Assembly (NCBI GenBank): GCA_009767595.1
Contig: VSDK01024302.1
Span: forward strand, 9,090-73,089
DNA: 64,000 nucleotides
Reading direction: 5' to 3'
Source of the DNA: Symbiodinium kawagutii
Lineage: Eukaryota; Sar; Dinophyceae; Suessiales; Symbiodiniaceae
Shown here: positions 26,001 through 35,523 of the stretch, piece after piece
How positions within the stretch are numbered: the first letter of the stretch is position 1
How the letters are laid out: every line of letters begins with the position of its first letter
Notes under the pieces: model-generated
What the model was told of the DNA's origin: nothing
What the model saw: only the letters and a program-made list of their open reading frames with translations
Database searches by the model: none
Translations under genes and position numbers: made by a program

Positions 26001-27660
26001 CAGATCATGTCCCATGCTAATGCACTGAAGCACCTGGAAGTTTGTGGAATGCAGTTGCAGCAACCCTTTGCAGCTCGAGCTGATTGGGGGATGCAGCTGT
26101 GGTGCGCCCAGTGTGGTCCCAGACCGCCGGTGCATGTCGTACTTTGCTGAACCCATGTGTTTTGGAATCTTCAAAATGTCAGCAGTTGTCGGCTGAGTCT
26201 TGGACTTACCATGGCCGACTTATTCGTTTGGTGGAATTGCTTTCAGAAAGCGAGTTTTCTTCGCCCACCAAAAGGAACAGTTTTGTGACAAGAAGCGTAG
26301 TCTCCTGAACCTTCTATCGATACACAAAAAGCTTTACAATTCCCTGAAAAACATACATCTGGATGTTGGCATGCCCAGTCATAATCCCATAAGCAGCAGA
26401 GAATGCAGGCGTTTAGCTGCGTAGGAGTGAGAATGAGAACCCAATGGACAAGATCTGAATATACCACCAAATCAATCAGGCAACGTCTTGTAGGCATTTG
26501 CAAAATCCTGTGTCTTATACTTTCTGCATTTGTGCCCATTTGCAAATCACAGTCAACAAGCCAAGTATAAAGCCCACCTCCTGGAAGAATTCGGGAAACG
26601 TGTCAGCAGTCATCGGCTGAGTCTCTGACTCACCAAGTCCGACTTATTCGTTTTGGTGGAATTGCTTTCAGAAATAGAGTTTTCTTCGCCCACCAAAAGG
26701 AACAGTTCTGTGACAAGAAGCACAGTCTCTTGAAACTTCCATGGATAAGCAAGCAAGTGCTACAATTCACCAAAGAACTTGCATCTGGTTGTTGGCACGC
26801 CCAGTCAAAATCTCTTAAGCAGCAGAGAGTGCAGGCGTTTAGCTGCGTAGGAGTGAGAATGAGAACCCAATGGACAAGATCAGAATATACCACCAAATCA
26901 ATCAGGCAACGTCTTGTAGGCATTTGCAAAATCCCGTTTCTGACACTTTCTGCATTTGTGCCCATTTGCGAATCAAGCCTAGACCTCCTGGAAGAATTCG
27001 GGAGACGTGTCAGCAGTTATCGGCTGAGTCTCTGACTCACCAAGTCCGACTTATTCGTTTTGGTGGAATTGCTTTCAGAAATAGAGTTTTCTTCGCCCAC
27101 CAAAAGGAACAGTTCTGTGACAAGACGCACAGTCTCTTGAAACTTCCATGGATAAACACACAAGTGCCACAATTCCATGGATAAACAAACAAGTGCCACA
27201 ATTCCCCAAAGATCACATCTGTGGATGTTGACATGCGCAGTTTGCGGAGAGTGCAGGCGTTTAACTGCATAGGAGTGAGAATGAGAACCTAATGGACACG
27301 ATCTGAATATACCACCAAATCAATAAGGCAATAGGCATTTGCGAAATCCCGCTTCTTACACTTTCTGCATTTGTGCCCATTTGCAAATCACAGGGAGGCA
27401 TGTCGGCAGTTGTGGGCTGAGTCTCTGACTCACCAAGTCCGACTTATTTGTTTTGGTGGAATTGCTTTCAGAAAGAGAGTTTTCTTCGCCCACCAAAAGG
27501 AACAGTTTTGTGACAAGACGTGCAGTCTCTTGAAACTTCCATGGATAAAAAACAAGTGCTACAATTCACCAAAGAACCCGCATGTGGTCGTTGGCACGAC
27601 CAGTCACAATCTCTTAAGCAGCAGAGAGTGCAGGCATTTAGCTGCGTAGGAGTGAGAATG

Positions 27661-28262
27661 AGAACCCCCTTATGACCTCAAGGCAGTGCAATTGTTTGTG
27701 CCGATCGCCTGCAGAGATACTTGAAGGATTGGAATCATCAGCAAATACCACAGTTGGAATTTCTGCTTCCCGTTCAGGTGGTTACTTGCCCAACCTTGGC
27801 AGATGCCGACGGGTTCCCAGCAGAAAAGCGCTGCCGTCGAAGCGATTTTGGGTCTCTGGGTATTTGAGATCGCTTGGTTTCGGCAGCAGAGTGGGGGTTC
27901 GGGGTAGCTCCAGATGGCTTAGTTGACCAGCTCGTGCGTACGGAGAAGCAGATGGGAGCCAGAAGCTGGGCGTGAGTTTCTGAGGTGTTCAAACTCTATA
28001 GAACTTGAAGGCTCGAGCCCCTACAACCCAGGGTTTTTCATGCAAAGCCAGGCCCCTGCAGCAAAGATCAGGTCTGCATCAAGGGGCAGGGGTGGTTGAA
28101 ACCAGGCCCCTTCTGCAACAGCTTAAGAAAGAAAAGTAGGAGCTCGGGGATGATGACAGGATTCCTGCTCTGTGTCCGGAGGCAGCGTTCTGCTCAAAAC
28201 TGACAGTTTTGGCTTTTCTGAGACCAGCTCTGTCTAGGATCCGGTTTATTTGCCGTTCGTTT
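27661..28262. other. Transition zone; piece shared with 30620-30670
   Basis: Family B stops near 27660. GACCTCAAGGCAGTGCAATT at 27673 recurs at 30628, followed in both by CGATC(G/A)CCTGC(A/G)GAGA, so the same module lies on both sides of the next repeat landscape. Frames are short and open on both strands. No gene recognised. Confidence 0.5.
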
Positions 28263-28478
28263 TCCCATGGGCTCTCACCCTCGCCGTGCTTCGGCAAGGA
28301 TCGCTTTGTTTGGGAAACGTACTGAATTCATGGTTTTGCTGCTGGGGCAGTACAGCCTGATGGCTGCGGCGTCCGATACCATACAGTATTTGAGGCATCC
28401 AGTCATACAACCAAGTGTTGTGAAAAGACAAGCTCGGCCATTGAAAATGCGCCATGAATCAAATTATAATGATCAGAA

Positions 28479-28912
28479 CATCATTTGAGTTCCGTCAAAA
28501 CCTCGCTAAGTGCCTTTTCCCAGGGTTTTGGCGAATTCGAGTTCCCGATGTCGTTTCACCTTCATGTTAAGAAGCCGTTCGGTTACCAATTGCGGGTTGG
28601 TGCTTGTGCACGTAGTTTTGCATCCAACGTGCTCCTTATCCAAGACGGCAAACTAATTGCTATGCGTCTTTTGCCACGCTGGAGTCTTTTCGGCACAGGA
28701 CACCGCACGTAGCCCATTCAAAACAGGTCACTTGTAAACGAAGCCATCCCCCTCCAGGTTCACTTCGTTCAGTTCGGGCATAGAAATAGGACCAGGTTTT
28801 TGGCATCCATCATTTGCAATCCCTTGCTCTGAGCCCCGCTCAAATGCTTTGCAGATCACTTACCAAGCTGTCTCCCAACAGAAACAAAAGGGCCACCCCC
28901 TTCTCAACATGA
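28479..28912. repeat. 434-bp near-identical repeat, copy 1 (partner 31609-32042)
   Basis: From ATCATTTGAGTTCCGTCAAA to CCCCTTCTCAACAT the two copies differ at only a handful of bases, at offset 3130. Homology continues upstream to about 28360/31490 at lower identity, with TATTTGAGGCATCCAGT shared. The boundary between low and high identity suggests partial gene conversion or two separate duplication events. Confidence 0.85.
28485..28712 (+). CDS. Duplicated 75-codon frame of unknown function (copy 1)
   Basis: A 75-codon plus-strand frame lies within the 434-bp repeat and is kept intact in the second copy at 31615-31842, with two residue changes (Ala to Val near residue 39, Arg to His near residue 66). 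It contains SQGFGEFEFP, HVKKPFGYQLRVG and LLIQDGKLIAMRLLP, has a mix of charged and hydrophobic residues, and is not low complexity. The first codon used here is not ATG and I see no splice context that fixes the ends. It could be an exon or a chance frame in a recent duplication. No family recognised. Confidence 0.3.
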   Translation: MSSVKTSLSAFSQGFGEFEFPMSFHLHVKKPFGYQLRVGACARSFASNVLLIQDGKLIAMRLLPRWSLFGTGHRT

Positions 28913-29109
28913 TCAATCTATTGAAAGACTAGATAGATTCCAATGGGAATATCAGCACTCAGTGGCAGGAGTTTCAAGGCTTCGTTTTTACGAATATGAG
29001 AAAGAAAAACAGGAGCTGTGCCACCTAGGTTCTTGCAGGCCTTTCGTACAGCAGCCTTGTGTACAGGCAGAGTCTTCTCTTGGTCTCGCTGTTCCAATTT
29101 GTTTGCATT

Positions 29110-29480
29110 TCCAGTGTCTTCTCGATGCACAAGTTTGCAAAAGATGTGATTTGGCAATTCAGGGGAAACTTTCAATGGATAGAGGTGGCTCAACATGGGC
29201 ACCAAGGAGTTCAGTTAGGCACTTGGGTGGCCAAAGTACTTCCGCAGTGTCCAACACCTCTGTTGGCCGATTCTTTGTGGAGACATATCGGGATGTAGTT
29301 GTCATGTCCCTGGGGTGTTCCTGAAATTTAGTCATGGCACAGACACTGTCCTTTTCACCACTCACCAAATGTTGATGCTTTTACCCTTGGAAACAACTTT
29401 GCAAGTACAATGTGGCCATCCGCAGCAAAGATTGGAATGGCATAGATCTGCATTGAATGGCAGGGATCGTTTCAAGATGT
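29110..29480. repeat. Repeat, copy 1 (partner about 33250-33620)
   Basis: TTTGCAAAAGATGTGATTT, GGACACTGTC-type words and GAGACATATCGGGATGTAGT are shared at offset about 4144. The minus-strand frame reading VSGEKDSVCAMTKFQ, HPRDM and STKNRPTEVL is open in both copies (29159-29368 and 33303-33695). The plus strand is open as well. Confidence 0.8.
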
Positions 29481-29903
29481 TTCAAGGCTGCAGGGGACCT
29501 CTTCTCTAGTTAACGCATTATTCTTCGGCAGGAATTTGAGCAGGAAATAGTACCAGGGCCTGGAAAACGACATAGTGAAATCCCAAAATCCAGAGTCCTG
29601 GTGACAACTTGAGATGTCGAGTGCTGTGGTGTCAATCACCACCGTCTGAAGCCGTTTGGGTCTATGATGTCTCCCCAAATCCAGGTTCCATACAGGTTCC
29701 ATCACTTGCCGTGTCAAATTCTGCCCGTGCATATCAGCACGTCGTTCTTTCCAGCTAGAAGATTCAACCCTTGTAAAATTCCTGATTTTTTCTAAAATAC
29801 CCAGGGAGTCGGAACGACAAGCAGAACGATAACGAAAGGCTCGTGACCATGCCAGACTCAACACTTTGTTGCCGACAACAGCGCAGCGGGATCGTCCAGG
29901 CAC
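29472..29903 (-). CDS. Hypothetical minus-strand frame, 143 codons
   Basis: This frame is uninterrupted on the minus strand from 29903 to 29472. It is not low complexity and contains SLAWSRAFRYRSACRSDSLG and HQDSGFWDFTMSFSRPW. A related motif, GYGFWGFTISLPSVW, ends another minus frame at 30052-30246, so the GFW-FT-S module is repeated on this strand. No family recognised, no signal peptide, no start context. It may be one exon of an eroded gene running right to left through 28-41 kb, or a chance frame. Confidence 0.28.
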   Translation of the reverse strand: MPGRSRCAVVGNKVLSLAWSRAFRYRSACRSDSLGILEKIRNFTRVESSSWKERRADMHGQNLTRQVMEPVWNLDLGRHHRPKRLQTVVIDTTALDISSCHQDSGFWDFTMSFSRPWYYFLLKFLPKNNALTREEVPCSLETS

Positions 29904-30051
29904 GGCCAGAGAGTGGTATCCAATAGGGTGACCTGGAAATGTAAAAGTAATATCAAACAGAACAAATCATTGAGACACATCAGATGAGGGCTTGGAAATA
30001 TAAAAGTACTTCAGCACGCGCGTGAAGAGTGTGGTGTGAGGGTATCCGATA

Positions 30052-30246
30052 TCACCAAACACTGGGCAACGATATAGTGAACCCCCAAAAGCCATAACCA
30101 TGTTCAAATTCCATCATGTTCCGTTGAGGTTTTGCCACGCGCTCAAATGTTGATGATTTTGCTCTTGGAAACAACGTTGCAAGCACAGTACAGCCATCCG
30201 TACCACTGCCTGTGAAACACGATCGGCTCTTCCAAGTCAGAAGCAA
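30052..30246 (-). other. Minus-strand module related to 29472-29903 and 34.2/38.7 kb
   Basis: The frame ends in GYGFWGFTISLPSVW. Just upstream on the same strand (about 30250-30190) a second frame reads GVASDLEEP..FHRQWYG. This is a diverged copy of the IGVASDLEDPVVLHRKWY module at about 34160-34230, also found near 37190 and 38660. Frame changes between the pieces indicate decay. Confidence 0.3.
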
Positions 30247-30860
30247 CGCCTAGGATGGGTTTACGCTTGCATCTTCTCCACCATGCGGTATGCAGGGATG
30301 CCACCTCCACGATGAAGCCACGGGTTCAACAGAACAGGGTGGGATGATCAGCTTGCGTGGCGAAGGCATTGTTTCTGTGTGAGATTGCAGCACCCCACTG
30401 CAAAAGGACTGGCGTGCGACTGTATGCCTGAAACTTGATATCTGACATAGCAATACATAGCACGATATCTGCGCGATGTTGTTCTCTTCCGTGAGGTTTA
30501 CACACTACAAAAGGGGATTGTTTGGGTCGCAAAAGGATTCAGTTGGCTTCCCTTGCACTGAAGTTCCAAAAAAGAAAGGATCATGAGCTTAAAACCCTGC
30601 AAAAAATATTGAAATTCGACCGCCTGATGACCTCAAGGCAGTGCAATTGCTACCGATCACCTGCGGAGAAATTGGAGCTGATGCAAATTGAGATGTGATC
30701 TTTTTCCGAGACCGTTCACCTCTGCAAATCTTTGTGCGTGAGTACCTGAATCCAAGCAAGCATTTCTGCTTGTGACACGGCCAGCAGTGCAGAAAACCCA
30801 CAGCAATTGTGGAAAGAACTGTGCAGGAGTTGATAACTACTTGGTGCCCTAAACCCGAAA

Positions 30861-31151
30861 TCAATGATTCATTGCCCTGACGTATAAGTACTCAAGTACC
30901 ATAAGTGTAACTTTTTTCCATTCCATTTCATCCTGGAAGCCAAAAGTGTGCAGAGACAGACGCGTGTCGCCTTTGCATTGCAGTTTCGTCGCCTTGCCAA
31001 GCGGAAGATTTAAGAACCACTGACTCAGAAGCGTAAGACCTTTCAGAACAGAAACCAAAGCTCTGCCATAGCACCTCTTTGGATGACACTCAGATGGGCG
31101 TGAGATGTGTTTGTGGTTGCCACCAGGTCGCGCACAGTGATAGCTTTGCAA
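30861..31151 (-). CDS. Hypothetical minus-strand frame, 96 codons
   Basis: Open on the minus strand. It has a protein-like central part (VLKGLTLLSQWFLNLPLGK) and a charged C-terminal stretch (FQDEMEWKKVTL). An adjacent minus frame (30589-30864) follows directly. I recognise no domain. It is not visibly repeated elsewhere in the window, unlike its neighbours. It is a possible exon of the hypothetical minus-strand gene family of this region. Confidence 0.28.
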   Translation of the reverse strand: MQSYHCARPGGNHKHISRPSECHPKRCYGRALVSVLKGLTLLSQWFLNLPLGKATKLQCKGDTRLSLHTFGFQDEMEWKKVTLMVLEYLYVRAMNH

Positions 31152-31300
31152 CTGGGATCATCAACAAATACAGAAGCTGGGCGTGAGTTTCTGAGGTGTC
31201 AATCTCTACTCACCTTCCAGAGGAATTCCGGCAGGCTCTGAGGACACGAAGACTTGCTTTGTGATGCCTACATTGAATCCAAGATGTCTATGTGATTTCA

Positions 31301-31540
31301 TCAGCTCCAGTTTGCAGTAAGATGTCGGAAAGCTTTCAGCTTTCCCAAGCAATTCGCCAGATTCTGAACTCTGGTCACAGGAAAATCAGTAGCATATCCC
31401 TCTTCAAACTCAGGAAGGCTCAAGCTGTCCGGAGCCAGCATTCTGCTCAGCGACGACCTGCCGTTTCTTGGACAGAGCGGTGCAGCCTCATGTCTGCGGA
31501 TACCGATAATGTACGGTATTTGAGGCATCCAGTGGTTCAA
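31301..31540 (-). CDS. Hypothetical minus-strand frame with LRR-like end
   Basis: An 80-codon minus frame whose C-terminal half reads LSLPEFEEGY, then VQNLANCLGKLKAFRHLTA, a spacing reminiscent of one leucine-rich repeat. The overlapping plus-strand frame (31292-31618, 108 codons) is also open. The corresponding region of the related copy at 28.3 kb is diverged and does not clearly preserve either frame. Confidence 0.22.
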   Translation of the reverse strand: MNHWMPQIPYIIGIRRHEAAPLCPRNGRSSLSRMLAPDSLSLPEFEEGYATDFPVTRVQNLANCLGKLKAFRHLTANWS

Positions 31541-31608
31541 TCAACTGTTGCAACAAGACAAGCTTGGCCATTGAAGATGCGCGATGAATCAAATTACAAC
31601 GATCGGAA

Positions 31609-32042
31609 CATCATTTGAGTTCCGTCAAAACCTCGCTAAGTGCCTTTTCCCAGGGTTTTGGCGAATTCGAGTTCCCGATGTCGTTTCACCTTCATGTTAA
31701 GAAGCCGTTCGGCTACCAATTGCGGGTTGGTGTTTGTGCACGTAGTTTTGCATCCAACGTGCTCCTTATCCAAGACGGCAAACTAATTGCTATGCGTCTT
31801 TTGCCACACTGGAGTCTTTTCGGCACAGGACACCGCACGTAGCCCATTCAAAACAGGTCACTTGTAAACGAAGCCATCCCCCTCCAGGTTCACTTCATTC
31901 AGTTCGGGCATAGAAATAGGACCAGGTTTTTGGCATCCATCATTTGCAATCCTTTGCTCTAAGCCCCGCTCAAATGCTTTGCAGATCACTTACCAAGCTG
32001 TCTCCCAACAAAAACAAAAGGACCACCCCCTTCTCAACATTT
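31609..32042. repeat. 434-bp near-identical repeat, copy 2 (partner 28479-28912)
   Basis: Second copy of the offset-3130 repeat, including the 75-codon frame at 31615-31842 (+). Downstream of 32042 the sequence diverges from the 28.9 kb copy at TTTGTTCGAATATGAGAAAG. It shares that shorter word with 28990, consistent with a deletion or insertion of about 70 bp. Confidence 0.85.
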
Positions 32043-33244
32043 GTTCGAATATGAGAAAGAAAAGCAGGAACTGTGCCACAGGTAAAATTGCACGGCAGCA
32101 GAAGTCCTTCCCATGGTTGCGAAGGGACACGATTGCAAGCAAGCATGGCTCGTGGGCCCTGCGAATTTCATGCATGGCGTTCAGTCCTGAAATCGGTGAG
32201 TTGATGCTTGGAAGCAACCTGGCAAGTGCAATCCACCAGCCGCAGCACAGATCAGATCTGCACTAAGTGGCAGGCATGGTTGCAAGGCCCCATTTAGACA
32301 CGCATGAAAAGGAAGAGCAGAGGGCTGGCCGCAAGCGTAATTGAATGGAAGCAGCAGTTCTTTCAGTCGGTGCGGAGGGAAAAGATTGCAGGTAAACACG
32401 CCTCATGAGGCCTCAACGTTCAAAGTGGGGCTTGTACAGGTTGTCCTTGAGACCATCCACGGGTTCAACTCTGAAAATGTACGCACTGTGCAGACTTGTT
32501 GAGTTCGGCACAGGCGCAATGGCCAAAGCACTTAGGCCTCAGGCTTTTGGATGCGTAGGAAGTGGCACTGCCTGTGGGGCCTTGGCAAGTCATGAAAGTC
32601 CAATCACCATATCCCTTTGGCTTCAAAGTGAGTAGGGCAATGTCCATTTCACCGCTTTGCAATTGTTGATAATATGGAATTTCACAGGGGCAACATTGCC
32701 AGTCTTAAAATGTCAGATCTGCACTAAGTGGCAAGGGTGGTTTCAATGCTCCAAAAGGGAAATGCAGGAGCTTTGCTGGTAAGATTGCATGGCAGGAGTC
32801 CCTTGCATTCGCAGAATAAGACGACAATCAAAAAGGCTTCATGAGGCCCTCGCTATTCCACGAATATTCCAAGTGGTGTTTACACCGGCCATTGAAAGAT
32901 TCTCGCTATCGACAGTGGCGTTAACATCCATCTCAGCTCATGTGAATCTGAGATTCTAAGGACATCCTTAGAAGAACTTCTTGGAGATGCTTGTGCACTT
33001 CCAAGATCTCACAGCTCCCGTGGACCTTGCATGGGTGCAAGCCCCGCATAGAGCAGCCTTGTGAACAAGCGCGCCCAGACAGACAGAGAGCAGACACAGG
33101 CACAGTCTTCTCTCGCTCTCTCTGTTCTGGTGTCCCCACTCCTTTGGCCCAGTGGCATCAATTCATGATCTGTGGAATATGGATGTGTGCCATTGTTTTT
33201 CAGTGCTAAATCCTTAGTTCCAAAGAAGAAGAATCCAAGTTCTT
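32043..33244. repeat. Degenerate modules of the 28-39 kb landscape
   Basis: No gene recognised. GATCTGCACTAAGTGGCA-type words (32260, 32715) recur in the modules at 28.95, 35.06, 36.56 and 38.06 kb; on the minus strand they read LPLSAD. CATGAGGCC and CAAGCATGGC words also recur. The plus-strand frame 32405-32635 (VEFGTGAMAKALRP) parallels VESDTGAVAATLSQ at 35.2 kb, so this is an old, diverged copy of the module triplicated at 34.9-38.5 kb. Confidence 0.5.
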
Positions 33245-33249
33245 GGTTG

Positions 33250-33620
33250 CTTTTCCAGTATCTTCATGATGCACGCGTTTGCAAAAGATGTGATTTTGCA
33301 GTTCAGGGGGGACTTTCAATGGATAGAGCTGGCTTGACATGGGCACCAAGGAGTTCAATTAGGCACTTGGGTGGCCAAAATGCCTGCGCAGTGGCCAACA
33401 CCTCTGTTGGCCGATTCTTTGTGGAGACATATCGGGATGTAGTTATCATGTCCCTGGGGTGTCCCTGAAATTTAGTCATGGCACAGACACTGTCCTTTTC
33501 ACCACTCACCAAATGTCGATGCTTTTGCCCTTGGAAACAACTTTGCAAACACAGGACAGCCATCGGCAGAAAAGATTGGACCTGCATGGATCTGCATTGC
33601 ACAGAGGTTTTAAAGGCTGC
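33250..33620. repeat. Repeat, copy 2 (partner 29110-29480)
   Basis: Downstream copy of the offset-4144 repeat. The minus-strand frame is longer here (33303-33695, 130 codons) and continues into LSQVVGPAAF and VASGKDWVACLA, which the other copy lacks. Confidence 0.8.
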
Positions 33621-34263
33621 GGGTCCAACAACTTGAGAAAGAGCAAGACAAGCCACCCAATCTTTGCCAGAAGCGACCTTGCATGGCAGCTGCAAACCTT
33701 CGGGTGCATGGGAAGTGCACGGCAGCAGTTGGAGTCTTTAGGCCATCCAAGTAGCAACTGGCTGAGCTTGCGCCATTCCTTCCCGCAAGCCGTTGCGCAA
33801 GTTCAGATGCACCATTTCCTATGGTGAATGACGACACTTCCATCTGAAAGGCTCCGGCAACAAGCAATGCCTATGTCCTTTGATTGAAAGGGGAATGCAA
33901 TTCTGATGATCAGCATGTGTGGCTAAGGTACCGTTTGTGTGGCAAGAACAGGACCCAAACCCAAATCGTTCCAGGTTTTCGTTCTCAAGGACTTTTGAGG
34001 GATTTGAGAGATTTAAGCCATAGAATGGTGATATCAACTTGGTTTGCACAGCTAAAAACCTTCACAATAAGCAGCAGTGGCAGGAGTTGTGCTCGCAACC
34101 AATGATGCCTTGGGGATTCAACTTGGACGCCTACCACTGAGTCGACTCTTTCAAGCGAAACCTTCCGGTACCACTTCCTGTGCAACACGACCGGATCTTC
34201 CAAGTCAGAAGCGACGCCTATGATTTCCAAGGGGATGCAATTCTGTTCATGAGCATGCGTGGC
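33621..34263. other. Degenerate repeat modules with a minus-strand frame
   Basis: The minus frame 33985-34230 begins EIIGVASDLEDPVVLHRKWY and continues for 81 codons. Upstream on the same strand another frame (33819-34049) ends with a diverged copy of LATHAD.QNCIPL. These are successive copies of one module, out of frame with each other. Confidence 0.4.
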
Positions 34264-34557
34264 TCAGGCATCGTTTCCGTATGAGATTTGAGCACCGCAA
34301 AAGAGCTGGCATGCAACCGCATGTCTGGAACTTTGAATTCGACACAGCATAACCTCTGCTTCACCACTCAGCAGTAGTTGCCAACCTTTTGCCTGGAAAC
34401 AGCTTGGCGAGGCAATACTGCCGTTTGCACCAAAGAGCTGATATAGAGGCAAGTGTGGTTTCATGCCTCCATCTGCGACAACATGAGAAGGGAAAGCAGC
34501 TTTGCCAAGAAAAAAACCTGCATTGAAGCAGTCCTTCAAGTGCGTACGCAGGAGCAA
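34264..34557 (-). CDS. Hypothetical minus-strand frame, 97 codons (upstream extension open)
   Basis: This minus frame reads RTHLKDCFNAGFFLGKAAFP, QLFGANGSIASPSCFQAKGW and HAVACQLFCGAQISYGNDA. It stays open upstream of its ATG for about 40 more codons (SNEHGHIYEFSSNEGAYEAF), so an exon of about 140 codons is possible. The paralogous stretch at 37.3-37.7 kb has indels but keeps KAAFPFHVVA and PLDQLFDAKGTIA in a different frame arrangement. Of the minus-strand modules this is the most protein-like. Family not recognised. Confidence 0.35.
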   Translation of the reverse strand: MLLRTHLKDCFNAGFFLGKAAFPSHVVADGGMKPHLPLYQLFGANGSIASPSCFQAKGWQLLLSGEAEVMLCRIQSSRHAVACQLFCGAQISYGNDA

Positions 34558-34759
34558 AAAGGCAAGCAGGAAAGCCTCATAGGCCCCCTCATTGGATGAA
34601 AATTCGTAGATGTGCCCGTGCTCGTTGCTGTTGACACTGTCCAGTTTGAGCGCTGGTGAATCCTCGATCTGAGACTGGTTGAGTTTGGCATTTGCGCGGT
34701 GGCCAAAACATTAATGCAGTGGCCAAAACCCATGCTTGTCATATAAGTCTTGTAGGAAT

Positions 34760-34782
34760 ATGTGCGGATTCAGTCCGCACAT
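34760..34782. other. Perfect hairpin, 9-bp stem and 5-nt loop
   Basis: ATGTGCGGA, loop TTCAG, TCCGCACAT. The paralogous site at about 37736 has one stem base changed (ATGTGGGGA), and the further paralogue at about 35318 is only partly complementary. It is not followed by a T-run. Probably a chance feature of one repeat copy. Confidence 0.4.
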
Positions 34783-34992
34783 CCGTGGGTGAGAAAACAC
34801 AGATTGTGTCATGACACGATGTCCTTTTCACCATCCTTTTCACCTTGCTGAGTGTTCTATTGGAAGCAAGCTAGCAAGCGTAATACTGCCAGCCCATTTG
34901 CGACAATTTGAAATTGGAAAACGGAAGCTTTGAGTTCTTTGGGTGCTTGTGAAAGAGGCATGCCTCATGAGGCCCCTGCAATCCATCAAACT

Positions 34993-35406
34993 TTACCAAT
35001 CGTTGATGATCTGGGACTTTGCAGGGGCAATACAGCTGTTCGCTTCGAAGATCAGATCTGCACTGAGAGGAAGGCATGGGGTCAAGGTTCTATCTGCGAC
35101 AAAATCACAGGCCATCGAGCCCCACGGGTCCCTTTTATTCCATGAAAGTTCAAAGGGCCCATGATGATACTGGTTGCTGTTGACATTATCCAGGTTCAAC
35201 ACTGGTGAATCTGAGAATGTATTCGCTCTGAGACTAGTTGAGTCAGACACTGGCGCAGTGGCCGCGACACTCTCGCAGCGGCCAAGACCCCTGATGCTCA
35301 ATTTCTGCAGGGACATGCAGAGATTCAGTCTCCGCATCCCTGGGTTGAACCTCAAATTGAGGTATAGCACGATGTCATTGTCCCTGTTTGACAATGATGA
35401 ACGCAA
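34993..35406 (-). CDS. Repeated minus-strand frame, copy 1 (137 codons, unknown)
   Basis: The same minus frame is open in three block copies: here, 36494-37021 (175 codons) and 37993-38406 (137 codons). It contains LNLRFNPGMRRLNLCM, LQKLSIRGLG, SDSTSLRANTFSDSPVLNL and ends LPLSADLIFEANSCIAPAKS. RLNLCMSLQKLSIRGLG has LRR-like spacing. The plus-strand frame through the same DNA (LRLVESDTGAVAATLSQ, FSLRIPGLNLKLRYS) is also open in all three, and the differences between copies do not clearly favour either strand. Recent duplication alone could explain the shared frames. Confidence 0.3.
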   Translation of the reverse strand: MRSSLSNRDNDIVLYLNLRFNPGMRRLNLCMSLQKLSIRGLGRCESVAATAPVSDSTSLRANTFSDSPVLNLDNVNSNQYHHGPFELSWNKRDPWGSMACDFVADRTLTPCLPLSADLIFEANSCIAPAKSQIINDW

Positions 35407-35523
35407 GTTGGGAAGGCGAAAGCAGTAGCAAGGGCCCCAGCCAAAAGATCCAAATCATTCCAGGTCTCCTTTCTCAAGGACTTTGAGAGACTTGAGCTAT
35501 AGGATGTTGATCTCAACTGGGTT

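Larger units (their letters stand above)
7000..27660. repeat. Large repeat field: family A units (about 0.5-0.6 kb), mixed with family B from 20.3 kb
   Basis: About 20 kb is made of variants of one unit. A full unit reads, in order: a CACTTGGTTTGGGATCCCCT block, TGCGACTTGGGCATTTGCTC, AACCTCACGAAGAATAGGG, GGAAGCATT..GAGCTGCACTTCC, GATCAACAGTTCAATTGCGC, GGTGAAAGACTGACGCAGTC, CTCCTTGTTGGTGGCGTGGA, GGGATCCACTGAGACAAATG, AAGCACCTTGAAGTTTGCGG, TGCAGTTGCAGCAACCCTTT, and TCCAATCTGCACTGGACTGT. The AAGCACCT word marks more than 20 copies, for example near 7131, 10225, 11385, 13640, 15127, 16687, 18401, 21845, 23560 and 25516. Copies are truncated, recombined and duplicated in blocks, so this is not a simple satellite. 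Open frames exist on both strands but shift from copy to copy. About 9500-9960 appears to be non-repeated sequence within the field. Confidence 0.9.
20299..27660. repeat. Family B units (about 420 bp), interleaved with family A
   Basis: A second unit, unrelated to family A, carries GAATGAGAACCCAATGGACA, then ATATACCACCAAATCAATCA, CACTTTCTGCATTTGTGCCC, AAGCCTAGACCTCCTGGAAG, a TCAGCAGTTGTCGGCTGAG block, TTTTGGTGGAATTGCTTTCA and TTCTTCGCCCACCAAAAGGA. The GAATGAGAAC word is at about 20595, 21009, 21447, 22745, 23155, 24311, 26431, 26856, 27276 and 27656. Spacing is near 420 bp where the copies are in tandem. A minus-strand frame stays open through most copies (160 codons at 20407-20889, 157 at 23946-24419, 119, 114 and 111 elsewhere). 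Plus-strand frames of up to 107 codons also exist. Confidence 0.9.
34540..35523. repeat. Triplicated block, copy 1 (partners 36307-37260 and 37516-38740)
   Basis: 34860-35523 and 37860-38523 are almost identical at an offset of exactly 3000. The middle copy, 36307-37020, is slightly more diverged. Upstream the 1/3 offset is 2976, because copy 3 has an extra CATCCTTTTCAC-type stretch near 37808. Copy 1 is cut by an N run. Both strands have open frames in every copy: minus 34993-35406 (137 codons) and plus 35174-35428 (84 codons). Confidence 0.9.

Noticed and set aside
7000-27660. CRISPR array
   Set aside because: Repeat units are hundreds of bases long, variable, and without regular short spacers. 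The genome is eukaryotic in character.
34758-34784. Hairpin as a terminator
   Set aside because: Intrinsic terminators do not apply to nuclear genes here, there is no T-run, and the stem is not kept in the other copies.
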